Shown here: positions 6,316-10,738 of the stretch, piece after piece
Layout of the letters: each line of letters starts with the position of its first letter
Position numbering within the stretch: the stretch's first letter is position 1
Notes under the pieces: generated by a model
What the model saw: the letters and a program-made list of their open reading frames with translations, nothing else
Told to the model about the DNA's origin: nothing
Databases searched by the model: none
Program-made: the position numbers and the translations under genes
Origin: Polaribacter sp.
GTDB lineage: Bacteria; Bacteroidota; Bacteroidia; Flavobacteriales; Flavobacteriaceae
NCBI GenBank assembly: GCA_030731695.1
Contig: JANQTK010000324.1
Coordinates: 23,058-33,795 of the forward strand
Direction of reading: 5' to 3'
DNA: 10,738 nucleotides

Positions 6316-7227
6316 TTACTTTTTAATATTTTTATTCAAATAATCAGGTAATGTTGGATTGTTTGGATCGCTAAAATCATTTGTAGGATCTCCATCTCCA
6401 TTAGCATCTTCATTTTTGGTCAATACTCCATCACCATCATCATCTGTATCGAAATAATTAGGAATACCGTCCTTATCTGTATCGTCATTATTTACATCTC
6501 CATCTCCATCAAGATCTTCTTTGATACTAGGCACATTGTCATTGTCTTGATCAGTGTCTTTCACAAAATCGAGCAAATCAATAAAGAAAAGCAAGTTGGT
6601 ATCCACCAAATTACTAGACTGGTTTTGCGCTCTTGAAGAAGGATACGCCAATCCTGAAGGGATAAAAATAATACCTTTACCACTATTTAAAAAAGTAATG
6701 GGCCCATTAAAAGGATCTCCATTCGGTTCTTTTTTTAGTGAACCTCCTTTAAACTTCGTCATTCCATGAGTCCAACCCCCAATTACAGCATTCAAATTGA
6801 ACCAAATTCCTGAGGTATTGGAGTCAAATTCAGTTGCTGAGAATGACGTGCCCGAAAAAGTTCTTCCAGAATATTGTACAAAAACAGAGTCAACTACTGT
6901 TGGGAATTCTTTATCTGCGGTTCCACTGCCTCGATTAATGACATAAATGTACAATTTATAATTGATGTCATTTTCTATAACCTCTTCTATTTCTAGTTTA
7001 TCATCATCAAAAAGTGCAGTTTTTCCTGTTTCTAATGGTTTTAAAACATCTTCAGTTGCATCATAATAATGTGCTTTCAAAAACTTTACAATAGAATCAT
7101 TGTCAGAAATAGCAAGGGCTTCATGGTCAACATCAGCAAACGGATTTCGGAATGCATTGTCATCTCCACATGCATAAACTACGATAACGAAAAGTAGTAA
7201 AAGAATACTGTTTTTTATTTTAATCAT
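6316..7227 (-). CDS. Lipoprotein with FKBP-like domain and thrombospondin type 3 repeats
   Basis: A 303-residue exported lipoprotein. Residues 1-20 are a lipoprotein signal peptide ending in VYAC, so C20 would be lipidated; the following GDDN is acidic, as in some surface-exposure signals of Flavobacteria. Residues about 112-222 match the FKBP peptidyl-prolyl isomerase fold: VFVQYSG (115-121), NAVIGGWTHGM (146-156), IIFIPSGLAYP (186-196), LLFFIDLLDF (212-221). Equivalents of FKBP12 Y26, V55, I56, W59, Y82 and F99 appear kept (Y119, V148, I149, W152, Y195, F214). The D37 position looks like S130, so catalysis may be altered. Residues about 224-282 are Asp-rich thrombospondin type 3 repeats (DTDQDNDN, DLDGDGD, DTDKDGIPNYFDTDDDGDG), expected to bind calcium. 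It is a single-gene unit with a strong terminator. The role is probably folding or scaffolding at the outer membrane or cell surface; GldI-like lipoproteins share the FKBP part but not this tail. Confidence 0.9.
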   Translation of the reverse strand: MIKIKNSILLLLFVIVVYACGDDNAFRNPFADVDHEALAISDNDSIVKFLKAHYYDATEDVLKPLETGKTALFDDDKLEIEEVIENDINYKLYIYVINRGSGTADKEFPTVVDSVFVQYSGRTFSGTSFSATEFDSNTSGIWFNLNAVIGGWTHGMTKFKGGSLKKEPNGDPFNGPITFLNSGKGIIFIPSGLAYPSSRAQNQSSNLVDTNLLFFIDLLDFVKDTDQDNDNVPSIKEDLDGDGDVNNDDTDKDGIPNYFDTDDDGDGVLTKNEDANGDGDPTNDFSDPNNPTLPDYLNKNIKK

Positions 7228-7265
7228 TTAACTATAAAATTTTAGGGCGCAATTTACCATTTTTA

Positions 7266-7273
7266 TACCTTTG
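7266..7273 (+). promoter_or_regulatory. -7 box for the S4/phosphoribosyltransferase operon
   Basis: TACCTTTG is an exact match to TAnnTTTG and lies 33 bases before the ATG at 7306. The -33 region (around 7240-7246) has only a weak TTTA. A leader of roughly 25 bases is predicted. Confidence 0.45.
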
Positions 7274-7305
7274 TAGAAAGACAAAAAGTATTTTTTAACT
7301 TTTTT

Positions 7306-7686
7306 ATGAGAATAGATAAATATTTGTGGTGCATTCGGATATACAAAACCCGAAGTTTGGCAACAGACGCTTGTAAAAAAGGGCATGTAAAAATTGGAGG
7401 CAGCAATGTAAAAGCTTCTAGAGAACTCTTTGGGAGTGAATTATTATTGGTTAGAAAAGACCAAATCAATTACCAACTAAAAGTGTTGGACATCCCAGAA
7501 AACAGAGTTGGTGCAAAATTGGTAGATTTGTATCGCAAAGACATGACGCCCAAAGAAGAGTTTGAGAAAAATGAATTGCTGAAATTTGCCAAAGACTATT
7601 ACCGGAAAAAAGGCGAAGGAAGACCCACAAAAAAAGACAGAAGAGATATTGAAGGATATCAAGAAGAAACAAACGAAACCATATGA
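7306..7686 (+). CDS. S4-domain RNA-binding protein, Hsp15 family
   Basis: A 126-residue cytoplasmic RNA-binding protein. The N-terminus MRIDKYLWCIRIYKTRSLA is the hallmark of Hsp15/HslR, and the S4 fold spans about residues 1-60 (ACKKGHVKIGGSNVKASREL at 22-41). The basic tail GRPTKKDRRDI (105-115) is also typical of the family. E. coli Hsp15 binds free 50S subunits that still carry a nascent chain, and the related RqcP acts in ribosome-associated quality control; which role applies here is not visible. The stop overlaps the next start in ATGA, so the two genes are almost certainly translationally coupled. Confidence 0.93.
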   Translation: MRIDKYLWCIRIYKTRSLATDACKKGHVKIGGSNVKASRELFGSELLLVRKDQINYQLKVLDIPENRVGAKLVDLYRKDMTPKEEFEKNELLKFAKDYYRKKGEGRPTKKDRRDIEGYQEETNETI

Positions 7687-8186
7687 CAAACCAACACAAC
7701 ATTATTTTAAACACGGTTCAAATAAATCAGCGCATCAAACGAATTGCCTATCAAATTTATGAAAGCAATTCTGATGAAAAAGAAATAGTGATAGCAGGAA
7801 TTATTGGCAATGGGTATATTTTTGCTGAAAAATTAGTTGCAGTTCTTTCCGAAATTTCAGATATCAAAGTGCACATTTGTTTGGTAACTATTGATAAGAA
7901 AAATCCGTTGATTCCCATCACCACTTCCTTAAAAATAAGTGAGTACAAAGACAAATCCTTGGTTTTAGTTGATGATGTATTGAATTCTGGGACTACCTTA
8001 ATTTACGGAGTGAAACATTTTTTAGATGTGCCTTTAAAACGATTTAAAACTGCTGTTTTGGTAAACAGAAACCACAAAAAATATCCTGTTAAAGCTGATT
8101 TTAAAGGTGTTTCTTTATCAACCTCTATCAAAGAACATGTAAAAATAGACTTTTCTAAAGAGGATGCTTTGGCGTATTTATTATAA
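7683..8186 (+). CDS. PyrR-like phosphoribosyltransferase-family protein
   Basis: A 167-residue type I phosphoribosyltransferase. The PRPP-binding signature LVLVDDVLNSGTTL lies at residues 93-106, with adjacent acidic D97 and D98 and the GTT that holds the 5'-phosphate. GIIGNGYIFAEKL (39-51) is the expected PP-loop and following helix, where PyrR has GIRTRG-type sequence. PyrR family members are uracil phosphoribosyltransferases and, in some bacteria, mRNA-binding attenuators of pyrimidine genes. I see no pyrimidine genes or anti-terminator leader here, and the base specificity cannot be read. The start codon lies within the stop of the S4 gene (ATGA). The 3' end overlaps the shikimate kinase gene on the other strand by 6 bases. 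Confidence 0.9.
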   Translation: MTNQHNIILNTVQINQRIKRIAYQIYESNSDEKEIVIAGIIGNGYIFAEKLVAVLSEISDIKVHICLVTIDKKNPLIPITTSLKISEYKDKSLVLVDDVLNSGTTLIYGVKHFLDVPLKRFKTAVLVNRNHKKYPVKADFKGVSLSTSIKEHVKIDFSKEDALAYLL

Positions 8187-8693
8187 TAATGCTTTAATTT
8201 CTGCAACTATAGTTGTTTCAGATTTGTGATCAATTGCTATTGTATGTTGTGCTTGTTCATAAAAAAAACGTCTTTCAAAAAGATGTTTGGCAATGAATTC
8301 AGGTACTTGTTCATCTGATAAAAATGCCACCAAAGGTCTTGATGCCTTTTGTTTGACAATCCTCTCAGTTAAGGTTGGAATACTCGCTCTTAAATAAATA
8401 GATAGTGCTTTTTGTTGATGAATCAATTCCGTATTATTGGCATAACAAGGAGTGCCACCACCCAATGAAAGAATGACATTTTGTTTATTTTCCAATACTT
8501 CTTTCAAATATTCATGTTCTTTTTTTCGGAAATAGATTTCACCTTTTTGTGCAAAAATTTCAGGAATGGATAGATTTTCATTCTGGGTAATGTATTCGTC
8601 TAAATCTAAAAACGGATAATTGGTTTGCTTTGAAAGCAATTTTCCTATGGTTGATTTTCCTGACGCCATATATCCCAACAAAACAATTTGCAT
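8181..8693 (-). CDS. aroK: Shikimate kinase
   Basis: Shikimate kinase phosphorylates shikimate at O3 with ATP, the fifth step of chorismate synthesis, in the cytoplasm. The 170-residue length is standard. The P-loop GYMASGKST is at residues 7-15. The shikimate-binding parts are D32 in FLDLDEYI (28-35), R56 in YFRKKE (54-59) and the GGGTP loop (78-82). The lid carries R119 in ASRPL (117-121), and ERRFFYEQA (140-148) holds the C-terminal shikimate-contact arginine. The stop codon overlaps that of the convergent phosphoribosyltransferase gene, and no terminator is visible for either, so the transcripts probably overlap at their 3' ends. The promoter is not clear; GATATTTG at about 8718-8711 on the minus strand is one mismatch from a -7 box. 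Confidence 0.95.
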   Translation of the reverse strand: MQIVLLGYMASGKSTIGKLLSKQTNYPFLDLDEYITQNENLSIPEIFAQKGEIYFRKKEHEYLKEVLENKQNVILSLGGGTPCYANNTELIHQQKALSIYLRASIPTLTERIVKQKASRPLVAFLSDEQVPEFIAKHLFERRFFYEQAQHTIAIDHKSETTIVAEIKALL

Positions 8694-8763
8694 GATTGAT
8701 TACTTTTAGGCAAATATCGAGAAAATTTATTCAAAATGTAAGACTAATTCATTAGATAGGTAG

Positions 8764-8771
8764 TATATTTG
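8764..8771 (+). promoter_or_regulatory. -7 box for the tRNA genes
   Basis: TATATTTG exactly matches TAnnTTTG and ends 21 bases before the first base of tRNA-Lys. No TTG -33 element stands out upstream. Confidence 0.5.
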
Positions 8772-8792
8772 CAGCCTGAAATTATTTTTCAA

Positions 8793-8865
8793 GACCTGGT
8801 AGCTCAGTTGGTAGAGCATTTCACTTTTAATGAAAGGGTCCTGGGTTCGAATCCCAGCCCGGTCA
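8793..8865 (+). tRNA. tRNA-Lys (anticodon TTT)
   Basis: A 73-base cloverleaf. The acceptor strands GACCTGG and CCCGGTC pair at six of seven positions, with a T-C mismatch at the fifth. The D arm holds AGCTCAGTTGGTAGAGC. The anticodon stem TTTCA/TGAAA frames the loop CTTTTAA with TTT in the anticodon position. The variable loop is GGGTC and the T arm is CTGGG-TTCGAAT-CCCAG. The discriminator base is A and CCA is not encoded. It reads AAA and AAG codons. Confidence 0.97.
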
Positions 8866-8871
8866 CACACT

Positions 8872-8901
8872 AAAGTTAGCCTAAAAAACTAACTTTTTTT
8901 T
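8872..8901 (+). terminator. Terminator-like hairpin between the two tRNA genes
   Basis: AAAGTTAG (8872-8879) pairs with CTAACTTT (8889-8896) around a 9-base loop, followed by a run of T to 8901. This is the form of an intrinsic terminator, though the stem is short and AT-rich. It starts 7 bases after tRNA-Lys and ends 14 bases before tRNA-Leu. Confidence 0.55.
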
Positions 8902-8914
8902 AATTCTATTAAAA

Positions 8915-8998
8915 GCGCGTATGGCGAAATTGGTAGACGCGCAGGCTTGAGGGGCTTGTGTTCATTAGAATGTGCTGGTTCGAATCCAGTTACGCGCA
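8915..8998 (+). tRNA. tRNA-Leu (anticodon GAG)
   Basis: An 84-base class II tRNA. The acceptor stem GCGCGTA/TACGCGC is a perfect seven-pair helix and the D arm holds GGCGAAATTGGTAGACGC. The anticodon stem CAGGC/GCTTG encloses the loop TTGAGGG with GAG as anticodon. A long variable arm follows, as in all tRNA-Leu, then the T arm with TTCGAAT. The discriminator is A and CCA is not encoded. It reads CUC and CUU codons. A run of six T follows shortly after the 3' end (9000-9005) and may end transcription. Confidence 0.96.
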
Positions 8999-9059
8999 CT
9001 TTTTTAGAATTTATATAACATCTTCACAAATTATTAACCTTTTCAAAAAGTTTTATACT

Positions 9060-9067
9060 TATTTTTG
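9060..9067 (+). promoter_or_regulatory. -7-like box directly before the CarboxypepD_reg gene
   Basis: TATTTTTG matches TAnnTTTG but ends only 5 bases before the ATG at 9073, so a transcript from it would start at or next to the start codon. No -33 TTG is seen 17-21 bases upstream. It is either a promoter for a leaderless mRNA or a chance match in T-rich sequence. Confidence 0.25.
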
Positions 9068-9072
9068 TTTTT

Positions 9073-9879
9073 ATGAAAAGAGCCCTGCAATTCTTATTTT
9101 TATTGGTTTCATTGACTGTATTTTCTCAAAATGACAGTATTCGTAAAACATTATTAAAAGGTCAAGTGATCCATGCTGATACTAAAAAAGCATTGAGTGC
9201 AGCTCACATTCTAAACCTAAATACCGTTGAAGGAACCATTACCAATGAAGATGGTTTTTTTGAGTTGCCAACGAGAGTAAATGATACTATTTTAGTTTCA
9301 TATTTGGGGTTTTCATCGATAAAATTGAAAGTTTCAAACGATTTATTGAAAGGAAATGAATTGGAAATTGCACTTTATGAACGTTCTGAAGAAATGCGAG
9401 AAGTAGTCATAAAATCGACCAAATTGATTGGAGTATTAGAAATTGACATCAAACAAGTACCTAAAGATAATTTCACTCGAATTCACATCAATGGTTTGCC
9501 ACAAACCTATGAAGTAGGCACGCCTAAAAGAAAAAACTTCTCCTCTCCTATTGCAGCTTTGTTTCAACCGGTAGATTTTTTATACAATCTCTTTGGCAAT
9601 AAACCCAAACAGCTAAAAAAATTACAAAAACTAAAACACGAAGACGATTTGCGCAAAATGTTAGCAGGCAAATTTGATCGTGAAGTAATGATGGAATATT
9701 TAGGAATGGACAGTCAAGAATTATCAGAATTGTTGATTGATTGTAATTATTCTGAATATTTTATCAAAAAAGCTTCTGATTTACAACTTATTGAAGCCGT
9801 TTTAGATTGTTATGAAAACTACAAAGCTTTGAAAAAAGGCAGTATTGGTCGTGATAAAATTCCTGTAAAAAAGAATTGA
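9073..9879 (+). CDS. Secreted CarboxypepD_reg-like domain protein
   Basis: A 268-residue exported protein without a membrane barrel. A signal peptide covers residues 1-18 (KRALQFLFLLVSLTVFS, followed by QND). Residues about 28-102 are a CarboxypepD_reg-like beta-sandwich, as found at the N-terminus of SusC/TonB-dependent receptors: LKGQVIHADTKKALSAAHIL (28-47), GTITNEDGFFELP (54-66), ILVSYLGFSS (73-82). The remaining ~165 residues are not a TonB plug or barrel. They hold a basic stretch (about 150-190) and a predicted helical tail with LAGKFDREVMMEYLGM (197-212) and a second part at about 215-255. Stand-alone proteins of this layout are common in Flavobacteriia with unknown function; the probable location is the periplasm or outer-membrane face. 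It follows tRNA-Leu by 74 bases. Confidence 0.85.
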   Translation: MKRALQFLFLLVSLTVFSQNDSIRKTLLKGQVIHADTKKALSAAHILNLNTVEGTITNEDGFFELPTRVNDTILVSYLGFSSIKLKVSNDLLKGNELEIALYERSEEMREVVIKSTKLIGVLEIDIKQVPKDNFTRIHINGLPQTYEVGTPKRKNFSSPIAALFQPVDFLYNLFGNKPKQLKKLQKLKHEDDLRKMLAGKFDREVMMEYLGMDSQELSELLIDCNYSEYFIKKASDLQLIEAVLDCYENYKALKKGSIGRDKIPVKKN

Positions 9880-10571
9880 TTTGAGAAATTCATCCTACTT
9901 AGGGATACTACACATCATTTAAAAAACACTAAACCTTTATTTACTTTAACTTCTTTTTAACAAGGAGTTAATCCTTCTTTTGTTGATCAAATCATGTAAT
10001 AATGATGTCTCATCATCAACTGCTTCATATACTCCATTCAACTAATTATTTTTTCCATTCATAGAGCTAATATTGCTTTTTATCGAAAATTTAAAAAAAT
10101 AATTAGATTTCAAGCGAATTTTACAGTACATAAAATTATTACATCATAAATAAATTAACACAATCAACATCAATCAAACTAATATTTGTAAAAAAACCTA
10201 TATATAATAATAAATTTCTTAAGAATGTATCAATTTACAGCTAATCCATTAATAATTAAGAATATGAATGAAATTCATCACTCTTTTTTTAGAAAATTTA
10301 ATTTATTTTTTGTAAATTTGCATTATAATGTCCCTAAGTTATAACCTCTAAAAACACCCTAAATAATGAACACCCTATTACTTCAAAAATCTTACTTTAA
10401 AGATTTTAAATCCAAGAACTTATCGTATACATTTTAATTTTTAAAAAAAATAAAGTGTACTATTTCCATTCTAATTAGCTAATGCTTTTTACTATGCCTA
10501 TAAAAATTTAATCATTTATTCAATTTAGAATAAATAATTAAATATAAAAAATAACCCACACCACCCCTATT
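9880..10571. other. 692-base AT-rich intergenic region
   Basis: No convincing gene on either strand. Visible structure includes AAGGA-GTTAA-TCCTT at about 9962-9976 and the dyad ATGATG-TCT-CATCAT at 10002-10016. AAAATCTT (10386-10393) is mirrored by AAGATTTT (10400-10407) across 6 bases. None has a T-run good enough to call a terminator. The right half looks like a long leader for the gene at 10572, with a -7 box at 10313 and two tiny open frames. Confidence 0.5.
10313..10320 (+). promoter_or_regulatory. -7 box, probably for the secreted protein gene at 10572
   Basis: TAAATTTG followed by C is an exact TAnnTTTG box and is the only such match I found on the plus strand in this gap. Transcription from about 10327 would give a leader of roughly 245 bases before the gene at 10572. 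The -33 region is only a T-run (about 10284-10290). Confidence 0.4.
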
Positions 10572-10738
10572 ATGAAAAATTTAGAAATGATTTATATGAA
10601 CCTAAAACACATAAAAATTACAGCCGTAATTGTATGTTTTTTTATTTACAACGGAATTTTTTCACAAAGCCCCACAAGTCCTGCTCTAGGATTTAATGTT
10701 TTTGTCGAAAATAATGCAACATTAAACACCAATGAATC
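10572..10738 (+). CDS. Secreted protein, choice-of-anchor-A-like, N-terminal fragment (cut by window edge)
   Basis: Only 55 codons are in the window. A signal peptide with hydrophobic core ITAVIVCFFIYNGIFS is followed by QSPTSPALGFNVFVENNA (residues 32-49). The A-x-x-FNVFV pattern right after the signal peptide is what I associate with choice-of-anchor-A adhesin domains, large surface proteins of Bacteroidota often exported by the type IX system; this is inference from a short match. The start may be the ATG at 10572 or, with a more usual signal-peptide length, the in-frame ATG at 10596 (MNLKHIK). The gene continues beyond the window. Confidence 0.7.
   Translation, partial: MKNLEMIYMNLKHIKITAVIVCFFIYNGIFSQSPTSPALGFNVFVENNATLNTNE

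Noticed and set aside
7466..7714. Two overlapping minus-strand frames opposite the S4 and phosphoribosyltransferase genes
   Set aside because: Their Phe- and Leu-rich products come from A-rich codons on the coding strand; the plus-strand genes are certain.
8793..8998. tRNA genes as an integration site of a mobile element
   Set aside because: No integrase gene, no repeat of a tRNA 3' end and no element boundary is visible in the flanking sequence.

Overview
The window reads as chromosomal DNA of a marine-type Flavobacteriaceae bacterium (phylum Bacteroidota; Polaribacter/Tenacibaculum-like is a guess). The evidence is AT-rich composition, Bacteroidota-type promoter -7 boxes (TAnnTTTG), no Shine-Dalgarno-like sequence before most starts, and typical products: a CarboxypepD_reg secreted protein, a thrombospondin-type-3 lipoprotein and a choice-of-anchor-A-like secreted protein.

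Layout from left to right. At 1-650 (minus) is the N-terminal two-thirds of an IMP dehydrogenase gene (guaB), cut by the window edge. Divergent from it, at 797-1930, is a ParA-like ATPase with an unusual C-terminal extension that resembles a BamE/SmpA-type domain. A 322-base AT-rich spacer follows. The minus strand then carries three genes: a CPA2 cation:proton antiporter with RCK (TrkA) domains (2253-4235), a TerC-family membrane protein (4387-5334) and a Vat/CatB-type hexapeptide acetyltransferase (5458-6081). A strong hairpin terminator at 6258-6298 serves the next minus-strand gene, a lipoprotein with an FKBP-like domain and a calcium-binding-type repeat tail (6316-7227).

Divergent from the lipoprotein is a tight two-gene plus-strand operon: an Hsp15-like S4 RNA-binding protein (7306-7686) overlapping by ATGA with a PyrR-like phosphoribosyltransferase (7683-8186). 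Shikimate kinase (8181-8693, minus) converges on it with a 6-base overlap. Two tRNA genes, Lys(TTT) and Leu(GAG), follow on the plus strand with a terminator-like hairpin between them. Then comes a secreted CarboxypepD_reg protein (9073-9879), a 692-base AT-rich gap, and the first 55 codons of a secreted protein that looks like a choice-of-anchor-A adhesin (10572 to the edge).

Most of the window is housekeeping (purine synthesis, aromatic amino-acid synthesis, translation) mixed with envelope and ion-homeostasis genes. I see no mobile element, CRISPR array or clear defence island. The points most worth checking are the ParA fusion and a palindromic motif around a TGTACAAT core, found upstream of both the antiporter and the TerC gene, that could be a shared operator.
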